A DNA stretch of 64,000 bases from Gyrodactylus bullatarudis (lineage: Eukaryota; Platyhelminthes; Monogenea; Gyrodactylidea; Gyrodactylidae): NCBI GenBank assembly GCA_012064415.1, contig SSNU01000117.1:1-64000 (forward strand), written 5' to 3'. The position numbers were made by a program, and so were the translations under genes. A model generated the notes under the pieces. It had not been told where the DNA came from. It saw only the letters and a list, made by a program, of their open reading frames with translations, and did no database searches. This document shows positions 1 through 9,689 of this stretch, piece by piece (the first letter of the stretch is position 1; each line of letters opens with the position of its first letter).

Positions 1-795
1 GTACAACTCACATTGTATGACTAATGTAGAAAATCGATAATGATTTCTTCCTGATTAATCCTATTTTATTTTCTTCATCCTTCCACTAATACAAATTTGA
101 GGACCAGTAACTTTAGTTAGTCATAACATTCTTATAATTTATAAGTTATAAACAAAGATAAAAATAAAATTTTTTCAGCAAAATAATTCTGAAGAAGTTC
201 TTAAGTTTTCTCAAGGCATATTTTCAGTTGCATTTCTTTTTCGAAAAAATACCTCTGGTGTCTTGGACAATTTCAGAGCGCATGAAAGGATTGTTTGTCC
301 AGATAATGTCAACATTCTTTACTTACTTGCAGCAACTACATCAATATCACAACCATGTGATCAAGGGATCATCCGGTCCTTTAAATGTATGTATGAAGAC
401 AAGCGATCAGACTTCAATAACATAGATTTAAATACCGCACTCGAACTAATGAGAATGTGTGAAAGAGAAATGCGAATTTCTGTGATAGTAGATTCATGGA
501 ATAAAGCAATCTATAATAAATTACAAGAACTAAAGCAATTTTCTTTTTGATAAAATATACTGTCAATTATTCAAGATCCAAAAAACAAGAAAATTGCTGA
601 AAAAATTTTATTTTTATCTTTGTTTATAAGAAAGTTATGACTAACTAAAGTTACTGGTCCTCAAATTTGTATTAGTGGAAGGATGAAGAAAATAAAATAG
701 GATTAATCAGGAAGAAATCATTATCGATTTTCTACATTAGTCATACAATGTGAGTTGTACAATGTGAAGAACATGTGTACTACACTGTGGTCCCT
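1..795. mobile_element. pogo/Tigger-like DNA transposon derivative with long inverted repeats
   Basis: Positions 1-184 and about 590-760 are near-perfect reverse complements, apart from a roughly 11-base insertion in the left copy, so this is a transposon with very long terminal inverted repeats. The right repeat continues to about 795, so the left end probably begins before the window. Between the arms (263-550) an open frame encodes the C-terminal half of a pogo/Tigger DDE transposase: an aspartate-asparagine start (MDNFRAH), a TTSISQPCDQGIIRSFK block matching the family's TTSLIQPxDQGVIRxFK signature, and a terminal DSWNKA block matching the usual WxKA ending. The N-terminal DNA-binding and first catalytic parts are missing, so it is an internal-deletion, non-autonomous copy. 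Confidence 0.75.
263..550 (+). pseudogene. Truncated Tigger/pogo DDE transposase fragment
   Basis: A 95-codon open frame covers only the last part of a pogo/Tigger transposase. Seen: the DN pair at the second catalytic position, the LLAATTSISQPCDQGIIRSFK stretch, then a helical tail ending in SWNKAIYNKLQEL. Known for the family: full proteins are around 450-500 residues with CENP-B-type DNA-binding domains in front. Those domains and the first catalytic aspartate are absent here, so it cannot act alone. It lies symmetrically between the long inverted repeats of the same element. Confidence 0.65.
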
Positions 796-1133
796 AATTA
801 TAATTAGCAATTCGTTTAACCTGTAATTATCATACTTGTAAAATTCGTACATTCAACATAAAATTATGAAAAGCTTTTCTTGTGAAGTTTACACCACCAC
901 CATTAACAATTTGATACCGAAACTCTATATCATTCTGATCAGAATTCAATTTCCCACAAAATGATATGAAAATCCCAAATTCTTGATATTTTTTGGAAAA
1001 AAAATTCTAACGAACTAATAGACCTACTAAAAAGTATATGGACAAAAGAAAAAAAAATTTTCTTGGAAAAGTGGGGTGTGCCCTTTCCCATATTATTTGT
1101 TGTACAAAGTCTCGAGGTTTATATGAAAAATAT

Positions 1134-1610
1134 TTACAGAAAATTAACACATTCGTAGAGCTTTTTCTCCATCAAAGCATAGTCATTGTTAAACTTTTGT
1201 TCCAGCATAGTCTCCATTTTAATGGTATGATTTTTTATCAGAATTTCCGTGATTTCTTTGAGAGATTTGAGCTTTGTTAATCTATCAATGATCTCGAGGT
1301 AATGTTCGAATGTATATTTGTCATATTTTGAAACGGCTAATTCAGTCGGATTGACAATAATTTTATCAATTGATTCATTTATTTGGATGTTCACTTTATT
1401 ACATTCCTCATCTAGTTCGTCTAATGATGGTAACTCCGAGTTAAAATTTGAATCGAAATTTTTGAGCTTTGAATAAGCGAAACTGATTTGACTTTTCTTC
1501 TCTAACAAAGTCTGCTCGGCTAGCTTTCCAAGATTCTTCTCCAACTTTGTATACTCAGATTGTAGCAGATTACAGATCGGGGTATAGCTTGAATTTTCAA
1601 TTTTTTTCAT
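1134..1610 (-). CDS. Uncharacterised acidic, probably coiled-coil protein (158 aa)
   Basis: Single-exon open frame of 158 codons read leftwards from ATG at 1610. The sequence is almost entirely helical in character: rich in K, E, L, N and I, with leucine spacing suggesting two coiled-coil segments (about residues 15-50 and 60-150), and without signal peptide or membrane segment. The frame stays open upstream, but the next ATG would overlap the thioredoxin gene on the other strand, so the start at 1610 is preferred. It is head to head with TXN2, the two ATGs being 97 bp apart. I do not recognise the family; small subunits of kinetochore, BLOC/BORC or dynactin-type complexes look like this, but nothing specific supports any of them. 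Confidence 0.55.
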   Translation of the reverse strand: MKKIENSSYTPICNLLQSEYTKLEKNLGKLAEQTLLEKKSQISFAYSKLKNFDSNFNSELPSLDELDEECNKVNIQINESIDKIIVNPTELAVSKYDKYTFEHYLEIIDRLTKLKSLKEITEILIKNHTIKMETMLEQKFNNDYALMEKKLYECVNFL

Positions 1611-1707
1611 AACTGCTCGAGAGTTGAAGAAATTTATATTTGAAAAGTAAAATTTGATTTTCTTTTCTTGATTTGAAGTTTTGAAATTTTTATTAGATTT
1701 TTTAATT

Positions 1708-2088
1708 ATGTCTCTGCATTTTTCTAAACTTTTTGCTCCAACTATATTCCGTAGATTGCAACATGTTGGCATTATCAAGATTCAAGATCAAAAAGATTTC
1801 GATGACAAAGTCAACAATAATAAAAATACAGTTCTTGTAGATTTCTACGCAACATGGTGCGGTCCCTGTAAAATATTGACTCCAATTCTAGAAAAAGTTG
1901 TTAACGAATCTCCCAAGCCAGTGCTTCTCGCAAAAGTAGACATTGATGAACTACAAGAAATGGCAGTTCAATATGAAGTTAACGCCGTTCCAACTGTAAT
2001 CGCGATGAAACTGGGAAAAGAAATTAAAAGATTCTCTGGCGCTCAAGACGAAAAAAAGGTCAAATCCTTTCTGGATACCATTGATTAG
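1708..2088 (+). CDS. TXN2: Mitochondrial thioredoxin (thioredoxin 2 type)
   Basis: Intronless frame of 126 codons. Residues 1-20 are basic, hydroxylated and free of acidic residues (MSLHFSKLFAPTIFRRLQH), as expected of a mitochondrial targeting sequence. After that comes a standard thioredoxin fold: VDFYATWCGPCK with the redox-active CGPC, KVDIDE, the cis-proline segment NAVPTV, and a C-terminal helix. Role: disulfide reductase of the mitochondrial matrix, recycled by thioredoxin reductase and supplying peroxiredoxins. The frame is open back to 1681, but the first ATG is at 1708 and gives the clean presequence. It starts 97 bp from the divergent coiled-coil gene, so the two probably share a promoter. 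Confidence 0.9.
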   Translation: MSLHFSKLFAPTIFRRLQHVGIIKIQDQKDFDDKVNNNKNTVLVDFYATWCGPCKILTPILEKVVNESPKPVLLAKVDIDELQEMAVQYEVNAVPTVIAMKLGKEIKRFSGAQDEKKVKSFLDTID

Positions 2089-2450
2089 TAACAATTCTTT
2101 CATATCTCACATATTAAACATTTACTGGGTATGTCAGTTTAATATTTTTTACATTAGCTTGAATAAAAAATAGTTATTTTTCATGATCCATTAATTCCTT
2201 ATTTAATTAATTTCAATGCATTTAAAAGGCATTCATTTTACAACTTGAGTAACATCATCACCCCTAGTAGCATAACTCAGCACTAGAGATGCATTGCAAA
2301 CCCACAATCTCGTATTAACCAATCATATGCAAGAAATGAAAGCTTTTAATAAATTATTAGAAAACAAACCCTATTTCGTGATTGGCTAAAATGTTCAGTA
2401 TGCTAAATTCTATTCAAAATATCATCTTCAACTGATAAATTATTACTTAA
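2089..2450. other. Intergenic spacer, TXN2 to carboxylesterase
   Basis: About 360 bases with no coding potential. It holds AT-rich sequence, AATAAA-like signals after TXN2 (around 2162), and CCAAT-type boxes (around 2328 and 2383) that could belong to the promoter of the following esterase gene. Confidence 0.5.
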
Positions 2451-5400
2451 ATGAATGAGAAAGCGACAGAGGTAGTGGACAATGTAACCTACTTTCGTGG
2501 TGTTCGTTATGGTTCATGTGATCAGAGATTTGGACCCTGCTATCTCAAGTCATTAGATGATGGTTCATTCCTTAATGATACTCGAGCCTTCCCACAGTCG
2601 GTCTACAACTCAAAGATTTGGTCTACCAAGGAGATTTATCACACTGAAGATGCATTTACAATGGACATTTGGGTGCCTAATGAAGCATGGGAAAGCCAGT
2701 CATTGTTGCCCATCATTTTTTGGATTTATGGAGGTGGCTTCCAGGAGGGTTCTAACTATTTAGAAATTTACAATTGCCTGAGACTTGCTTCAAGGGCCAG
2801 ATGTCTCATTGTGGCTCCCAACTATCGAGTGAGCCTATTCGGGTTTCTTCATCTTCCTGAATTTTCCATTAACGGCAACATGGGACTGGAAGATCAAGTC
2901 ATTGCCCTTGAATGGATAAAGACCAATATTGAAAAATTCCATGGAAATCCAGATAATATAACCTTGATGGGCAATTCTGCCGGTTCAGCTTCAATCTCCT
3001 GGCACGTACAACATAGCCAGACTCTTATCAATAATGCATTCATGATTTCAGGCCATCTTGACTGTAGATGGGCTTGTGAGTCTGGGGGAAAATCTAAAGA
3101 GAAATCAGAAAAACTACTCAACTCCATGCAGGGAGAAAATAGGGAAGAGAAATTCAAACAGCTTTTGAGTCTTCCGTGTAAACTACTCCTTGACTGCTCA
3201 AATGAAATTATGGACAATACGAGAAATCCCCTGGCCTTTGCATGGCTTCCATGGACTAGTTCAGGCATCCTGGACTATCAACAGTTATCTCCTCATATCA
3301 AAATCTTTTTCGGTTTCTTTCCCTATGAGATTCTTTATTTTATTCCAATCTTTTGTCAAGACAATTATGAAAATTATGTAGAAAGATTCCTTGGTTCACC
3401 TCCATTTTCTGTGGACGAGAAAGAAGTAAAGTCAACTCATGCCATGTACAAGGATCAAGATTACTTTTCTTGCTTCACAGACAAGACATCATCGATGATC
3501 ATGCCCAGGCGTGAACACGAAGAAATTTCTCTTCTAAGTGAGTATTCCTCTTTAGATTAATTATTAGTACAATGTTTAATGAAATGATTTATCAGAATAC
3601 TTTTAGATTTGTACCAAGTAAAAGCCGATTGTGTGTAATAGTGAATTAATACTCCAATTTGATTGGTCAAGATAATTCTCGACTTTTATTGTTCATTGAA
3701 ATAGGAAGAAAAGTAAATACAAATTACAGTGATAGTCTCGAGTTGACTGAATAAAAATCTATTATATATATATAAAATACAAATTCGTCGACATGGATAG
3801 AAAAGTCAATGTATTTCCTAGCCCGATTTAAATTTCAACTAAACTCAACAAGTTCTCTAAAATAAAATAAATTTTAGACGCTTGAGATCTCTTATTTTCA
3901 TATTTTCTGCAAACCCTTATTCAATTCAATTCATTCTCAAAATGCCAAGGATAGGAGCTACAATAAGTATGAAAATTATGAGAGTCGTTACGAAATATAT
4001 TTGCATATATATGCATCGGAATTCCAAGCTCAAAAATAGTTAATATTTTCCATTAAGTCCTACAATATACAATTCTTTTCAAGATTCTTCTTTATGTTTG
4101 AGAATGTTATCCTTTCTTTTAATAAAATTGTTTTTTGCACACTTTTAAGGTTATATAAATCCGTGAATTTCTGATATTCAATACTCTTTTTTTGTTGGAA
4201 GGAAAAAATATACAGTTTGATTTGGGCAGTTTCAAAGAAACACAAATGCTCTTTTTAGTGATTCGGAAATTCACATTTGCATATATGGTTACAATGGTAG
4301 GCCAAATTAACCCTCGCATAGAATTTGGGGTCACAAAGACCCCAAGGTGATTTCAATCCTCTATAAATATTTTATTTTTTTTTCTTTTTGTATGAAATTT
4401 TTTTATAATTATTCAATCAAAAATTATGGTTTTCTTCAGCCGTCGGTCTATTATTACACAAAATAACTAACTCAGAAAAAATTATAACTGAGTCAGAATT
4501 TGGGGTCTTTTTGACCCCATCATCTTTTTTCGTCTTATTTTTGATTCTATGTATGAAATTTTTATTTTGTTCGTGATTGCAGTTATCATCTATTTTTTTT
4601 GCTTCATGAGCTGCTACAATAAAGATCTAGAAATGAGCTGCTCTTACATTCTATGAACAGAGAATGATTAGATGAATCCGAAAACTTTTCTTCGCCTAGA
4701 AAGTGTCGAAGATTATGTTGAAGAGCAAACTTGAGATAAAGAATAAGATGAGGACTCTAATTTTTTTCAGATTAACTTTTATCAAAATGTGGATCGATAT
4801 TTTTCTCGAAAAAACCTCTATGCTCATTACCTATGGCTTGCACCAGGTTCACAACAAATCCGATCGTGTATTGATCCTGAAGATTTTTTTCAATTTATTC
4901 ATTGATGCCAATATTGAATCAGCATATAGCAAATTATTCAAACAAATATGTATATATGCAAGACTAAAAAAGAGAGCTGGATTTGGGCTTTGATCCAGAG
5001 CAAGCAACATTTATATATGCGAAGAACATTTTTGCCCATGTCTATAAAATTATCTAAATCTTGTTGAAAAAATCTTTTTCTCCGCTAAAACTAGTGTTGA
5101 GAGAAAGAGAAAAAATCTCGTCTACGTGATTTTTTTTCAAATTCCATGCGAGGGTTAAAATGTTGGTTAATTTTATACATTGGATTTGAAGACCCCTAAA
5201 ACTCAATTCACTTTTTGGTTCCTTTTTGCAATTGAAATTATTTTAATGAGATATAGTCTTGAAAGGAAAAAGGGTTCTACAAATAAGTTGGATTATTCAT
5301 TTGCACAAATGATAATCCTTCTTCTTTTCTGTGATATCTAATGTTTAAAAATCTAAAAATTACAGTAGAATTTACATTGTTTATTCTAAGCGTCATTGAT

Positions 5401-7567
5401 TTGGAAGTCAAAGTCTGTTTTTAGACAATTTTGAGAAACACTCATCAAGCAGGGCGTTTGCCAGTTTAACTTGAGTGTCCACAATCGGAGTGTGAGTATA
5501 ATAAGATATAAATGGGGGTTCTGGCCTAGTGGTTTCAGACAATAGAAAAATAAATAATAAATTCTCAACTCTTAAAGAATCCCTTGAGACAATGGGACTC
5601 TATATAAATAGAGATAAATGCAGAATAATGCTCCCATCTGGTGACCAGATTCTGGTCTCTCTGCTACCCTCTTGGAATCACTTCTACTTCCTGGGTTTCA
5701 GTGTTAAGGATGATTTAAAAATTGATTATACTGATTATTATTTTCCATTATTTGATTATATTGCCCCTCTATTACCTAATTTAAACAATGCTCAATCTCT
5801 TATGATTGAACGTATTCAATATAACTTTTTACATTCTTTATATCACAATATTGATTCCTACAATGCTCTTATATCTGGTCTTGACGCACTTTGTGTCCGT
5901 AGATTTGCATTCATTAATTTAAAAATTTCTGAATCCTTTTCTATTTCTATGAAAAAATATAAAACTTATATTATGATTTCAATATTCTTTTATCCTGTTT
6001 CAATTTTCTCTTTACTTAGTTTGATTTATCTGATTGTCTGAACCTTACTCATCTTAAATCCGATTCACTTTCAGACTCTTTTTACAATGAGAAGAACCCA
6101 TTGATTCTATTCATAAAAACCATCATTTATACTTAAAAATACTTTTAAATTTGAAAATTTTCATAATCTATGTTTATCTTTTACCAGAAGCATGGAAAGG
6201 TATTTTGAAGCGAAATTTGGTGGGACAATATTGAAATACTTGAAGATTAAATTTATCATATCGATAGGCGATTTAAGTATTTTTACAAAATTTCGTCCAA
6301 GTCTACTGCATATTACTCAGATACATGTTTATATTTCTGTAAGAAATAGATATTACTTTTGTCATACTTTAGTAACTCTTTGCTAGTGTGGCTTTACTGA
6401 TTATTAAAAAAAAGTTTTTCGTGCAATATTCAATATACAATTTATTCATCTCAATTTCTTAATTTAAGAGGCTTAAATTAAGGCATATACAAGTTTTTCT
6501 GTCGAAATATATGGGGTTTTAAAGTTTCAAATTTAATCATGTAATTATAATTTTGAACCAAGTAGTTCTTCAGGGAGCTGTTCAGCCTAGATTGACTGTA
6601 ACGTTGTTCGCTTGCAATCTGACTATGTTGACTTTTGGCTTGTATTGGTCTATCTGTAGAAAAAGAAAGGGAAGAGAAAGGTGTTGTATTTATTAAAGAA
6701 TAAGGATCATAAAAATTACAGTGATTGTTATAGTAATCAGAATTATTAGAGTAATAACTCTGATAATATAATTCATCACTTTAAGAAAAATTAAGATTAG
6801 AATTAAAAAACATTTAGATTACCCTGATAAAAATACAGTTTGGACTTACACAATATTTCAAAAACATGTCGTATTCTTCTTGTGGCGTGAGATTTTTCAA
6901 AAAACTTGAGATACTTAAAACCTTGTGTGTCAAATCAAAACATTGAACCAATCAGATTTCTTCTCAACTTTAATCAATCAATTCTAACATATCATATTTT
7001 TATCCTTATTTCCCAGACTTTTTACGTCATCAATGTTTATAATAAGATCTAAATTATGTTTAGCCCAATGTTTAGCTGATTTGTTGTTATTTAAGCATAT
7101 TTTTAATACAATTTATTTTTGAATTTTTCATAGGCGACATCACCTTCAACATTCCCCTATTACGGAGTATGAAAAACATTTCAGACTCGACAGAAAATCT
7201 AGTCCATGGAATCGTATTTGACATGAAGCCAGTCCACTGGATGCGAAAAAAAGATGATGTGCCAATCACCGAATCTGATTCTGCCTCTGTTAAATCCTAC
7301 AAGAATGGACTTCTCGGCACCCATGCAGATGATGTTCCGTACCTCTTCCAGTTGGACTTGAATTGTCAAGAGTCTCGTGTTGCTGACAAACTCGCAAGCT
7401 TAGTTGAGGCCATTACATGGAATAAAACTGGTGATCATTGGATAAGATTCCATGCGTCCACTCAGTTTAATCTAATTAAGCTAGACTCTTCTGGACAGAT
7501 TAGTCAGATTTCAGCTGGGAAATTTGTCAAAAGAATCTTGTCTCAAGATAATTCATTTAAATGCTAA
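2451..7567 (+). CDS. Type-B carboxylesterase / cholinesterase-family protein (2 exons)
   Basis: Exon 1 is 2451-3537 (donor A|GTGAGT, phase 1) and exon 2 is 7134-7567 (acceptor ATAG|GC). The join restores a serine codon, giving 506 residues. Seen: oxyanion-hole YGGGF, nucleophile elbow GNSAGSAS, a glutamate in FFPYEILYF at the position of the family's GFNxDEG, and the catalytic histidine in GTHADDVPYLF. The Ser-Glu-His triad is therefore complete and the enzyme is probably active as an alpha/beta-hydrolase on ester substrates; substrate unknown. Odd: the first ATG directly follows an in-frame stop, with no acceptor between, and the protein starts at the FRGVRY strand. The usual signal peptide and first 30-40 residues are missing, so it may be cytosolic, N-terminally truncated, or have an unrecognised upstream exon. 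The 3.6-kb intron is full of transposon remains. Confidence 0.85.
4305..5158 (+). mobile_element. Degenerate piggyBac-like element in the carboxylesterase intron
   Basis: Left end TTAA then CCCTCGCATAGAATTTG; right end CAAATTCCATGCGAGGG then TTAA. These are matching terminal inverted repeats with TTAA target duplications, diagnostic of the piggyBac superfamily. Just inside the left end there is a short palindrome built on GGGGTC/GACCCC, partly repeated near 4500-4525. Broken frames around 4780-4960 encode a segment resembling the N-terminal piggyBac transposase domain (CIDPEDFFQF followed by a QTN-type tyrosine motif), interrupted by frameshifts and stops. Most of the transposase is gone. Confidence 0.6.
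5500..6060 (+). mobile_element. LINE 3' fragment preceded by a tRNA-like head
   Basis: The frame 5529-6041 encodes the C-terminal part of a non-LTR reverse transcriptase very similar to the LINE at 32280-34578: SLETMGLYINRDKCRIMLP, IERIQYNFL and NIDSYNALISGL all have near-identical counterparts there. An internal stretch is deleted and there is no catalytic core. Immediately upstream, 5511-5535 reads TTCTGGCCTAGTGGTTTCAG, which fits a tRNA A-box (TGGCCTAGTGG). The piece may be a SINE-type fusion of tRNA head and LINE tail, or a chance juxtaposition. Confidence 0.6.
6145..6310. repeat. Dispersed repeat, about 160 bp (copies at 36783-36945, 55558-55640)
   Basis: The block containing GGTATTTTGAAGCGAAATT and ending TTTCGTCCAAGTCTA recurs at about 36783-36945 in the same orientation with roughly 80-85 % identity by eye. 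A shorter, more decayed piece is near 55558-55640, and its tail recurs near 31710. No coding content; family unknown. Confidence 0.6.
6549..6998. mobile_element. Penelope-like element terminal repeat (solo) in esterase intron
   Basis: 6549-6895 matches 35408-35725 closely in direct orientation (starting TTTTGAACCAAGTAGTTCTT). The adjoining 6880-6998 matches the reverse complement of about 36455-36575. Both partners flank the GIY-YIG-containing Penelope-like element at 35.4-36.6 kb. This copy has no protein-coding core and is best read as a terminal-repeat remnant of that family. Confidence 0.55.
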
Positions 7568-8072
7568 TTTCTACTCTGCCCAGCTTTATAACTACTACAC
7601 ATAACAGTAACTCTTTCCTTCACACAGGATTTATTTTTGCTTATTTTTGTCAAATGTGAATCTGAATAAATTAGATCATAGAGTGAATCGTAATCGAGCC
7701 TTATTTTTGAATAATTTTCAACAAGTTGAACTAGTCTTGGATTCATTTATACTCTAAATTTTATATTCACTATTGAAAAATATAATTCGAATCGTTACTC
7801 GTGAGTACAATCAAAAAGAAATTTCAGAATAATTTCAAAATACAAATACAATCTATAGATTTATAAATCTATTACTTTATGATCATGAAATAACTTGAAA
7901 TTTAAGTACATGTATTAGAAATATGAAAACCCAGAAGGATCCTTTTATAGGATGGTTACATGTGAGAGTCAATATGTTTTCAAATTGATTTTAAGTACAA
8001 TCGATTTTGTTAAAACAAGATTTACGCTCAGGCATGTTTAAAAATTGTTGACATGAAAAACAAAATTGAAAA
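7568..8072. other. Intergenic spacer, carboxylesterase to DNAJC9
   Basis: About 500 bases without a convincing gene. Small open frames on the minus strand near 7564-7746 show no family features. The last 100 bases should contain the DNAJC9 promoter and 5' leader. Confidence 0.5.
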
Positions 8073-8792
8073 ATGTCAAATTTAAAAAAGGATTTAATTA
8101 AGCATTTCGACACAGATGATTTATACAAAGTTATTAATGCTAAAAAGACAGACAACAACGAGTTACTGAAGAAAGCATATTTCAAAAGTGCTCGAGATTT
8201 TCACCCAGACAAAAATAAAGAAGAATCAGCCACAATAAAATTCCAGCTCATCAGCAAAGTATACAAAATTTTATCTTGTGAAGAAAAACGCGATTTATAT
8301 GATAAGAATGGCCTGATTATGGATGATGAAGATATCTCAAATGACACCGAAAATCTCTACGACTTCTTTAGAAAACTTTTTCCCAAGTTCAACATGAAAA
8401 AACTCGATGAATTAAAAAAAGAAGCCATTGAATCTGGAGAACTACAACTAAAAATCAAGGAGGCATATCTTGAAACTAAAGGTGACTTTGATAAGATGTT
8501 CGAAATAGTTGAATTCATCGACATTGACGATGAAAAATTCGTTAGGGAGACGATTTCATCTCTGGTTGAGGAAGGCAAACTGGAAAGATTCAGTAAATTC
8601 TTCAACGAGAAAAAGAAAAAACAAGCTAATAGGAAGAGAAAATGGGCAAAAGAAAAAGTTGAAGCAAAAGAAATGCAAGAAAGTCTCGAAGCACAAATTG
8701 CTCTTAAAATGCAACAGAGAAGCCAGTCATCTTTCCTTGATAATCTAGCTGAAAAATATTCCAGTAAATCTAGTAAGAAGAAGAAGTCTTGA
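8073..8792 (+). CDS. DNAJC9: DnaJ homologue subfamily C member 9 (histone co-chaperone)
   Basis: Intronless 239-codon frame. Residues 15-82 are a J domain (DLYKVINAKKTDNNELLKKAY, then FHPDKNK with the HPD tripeptide needed to stimulate Hsp70, then KVYKILSCEEKRDLYDKNG). The remainder matches the DNAJC9-specific region: FFRKLFPKFNMKKLDELKK, IKEAYLETKGDFDKMFE, and a basic KKKQANRKRKWAKEK helix ending in a lysine-rich tail. Length is close to the human protein (260). Known role: nuclear co-chaperone that binds histone H3-H4 and recruits HSP70 to them. ATG at 8073 gives the expected N-terminus just before the J domain. Confidence 0.93.
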   Translation: MSNLKKDLIKHFDTDDLYKVINAKKTDNNELLKKAYFKSARDFHPDKNKEESATIKFQLISKVYKILSCEEKRDLYDKNGLIMDDEDISNDTENLYDFFRKLFPKFNMKKLDELKKEAIESGELQLKIKEAYLETKGDFDKMFEIVEFIDIDDEKFVRETISSLVEEGKLERFSKFFNEKKKKQANRKRKWAKEKVEAKEMQESLEAQIALKMQQRSQSSFLDNLAEKYSSKSSKKKKS

Positions 8793-9171
8793 CTCGAACA
8801 TTTTTATCAATGTTATTTTATATTATAATTAATAAATTTTTTATGAAAATTTCAACATTTAGGGCTCACAAAGATATTTGAAGTAATTTTAGCTTTGATT
8901 GAGTCTTTGAAGTTTTATTTGTCGATTATCATAATCATAATCTGTAGCTACTAGCTAGTCACTTGTAAATTTTAGATTCTATAATATGGAATTTTCCACA
9001 GGCATTTTATAATAAAAATTTTATGATAAATTTTTTTATCGAAATTCGAATTTATTTCAAGTCTCGAAATTCAAGATAAAAAAATCAATTACTAAGATTT
9101 GTAGTTAATTTTGTTTCAATAGAGGTCTAATTCAAGAATTTTATGAGCTTGAATAATTCTATAAACAGAGT
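8793..9171. other. Intergenic spacer, DNAJC9 to YAE1
   Basis: About 380 AT-rich bases with an AATAAA signal at 8830-8836 for DNAJC9 and no other recognisable feature. The YAE1 promoter should lie in its last part. Confidence 0.5.
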
Positions 9172-9570
9172 ATGGATGAGGTTTTTGATGAAGAATGTGA
9201 TGAAATTCGTTCAGACTGGGAAAAACGAAAAAATCATATAATTAGTCAAGCAACTAGAGATGCACTTGTTGAAAAGAATTCTCAACGCCAGGAAGATTAT
9301 TATAACCATGGCTTCCGTCTAGGTTGGAAGTATATGGTAAATTTAAGCTCTTGTGTTGGACGTTTACAAGTGCTCAGAAAATTTGGAAATAAAGATCCTG
9401 TCATAGATGAGCTTCTCCACGAAATATCTACTATCAACAATGACATTCTTGAGGCTTTTCAACAAGTTACAAACCCTATGGAATTTCGATTGCCCCTCTC
9501 TATCGAACAGCAAATTTGTTCAGTTGATTTACGTGTCAAGTCTTTCATTGAAAAATCTAATAGCCCCTAA
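9172..9570 (+). CDS. YAE1: YAE1 family protein (adaptor for Fe-S insertion into ABCE1)
   Basis: Intronless frame of 132 codons. The N-terminus MDEVFDEECDE resembles the acidic VFDEEADE start of animal YAE1. Residues 28-65 (ATRDALVEKNS then YYNHGFRLGWKYM then SSCVGRLQVL) align with the YAE1 deca-GX3 region (GYRDGIDAGK, QQGFNQGYKKG, YGRLRGTLSAL), although several of the repeated glycines are replaced. Known role: with LTO1 it brings the cytosolic iron-sulfur targeting complex to the ribosome recycling factor ABCE1. The protein is shorter than the human one (226), ending after the central helical region; the C-terminal motif is not seen. Alternative: another small helical protein, but the combined matches favour YAE1. 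Confidence 0.7.
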   Translation: MDEVFDEECDEIRSDWEKRKNHIISQATRDALVEKNSQRQEDYYNHGFRLGWKYMVNLSSCVGRLQVLRKFGNKDPVIDELLHEISTINNDILEAFQQVTNPMEFRLPLSIEQQICSVDLRVKSFIEKSNSP

Positions 9571-9665
9571 TTTCAATCAATATTTTGTAAATAAAACAAG
9601 ATTCTCTAATTTGTGACTTTTTTGAAAACTAAATACTAATAATGATCATTTGAACTAGTCACTAG

Positions 9666-9680
9666 TTATATATATATATA
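9666..9680. repeat. TA microsatellite at LINE 3' side
   Basis: A short run of TA dinucleotides flanked by CTAGT on both sides. It sits at the 3' side of the minus-strand LINE and could be its simple-repeat tail. Confidence 0.5.
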
Positions 9681-9689
9681 CTAGATTTT

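Noticed and set aside
2894..3268. 124-codon minus-strand frame opposite the carboxylesterase
   Set aside because: Lies entirely within exon 1 of the esterase on the other strand and has no family features; an antisense shadow.
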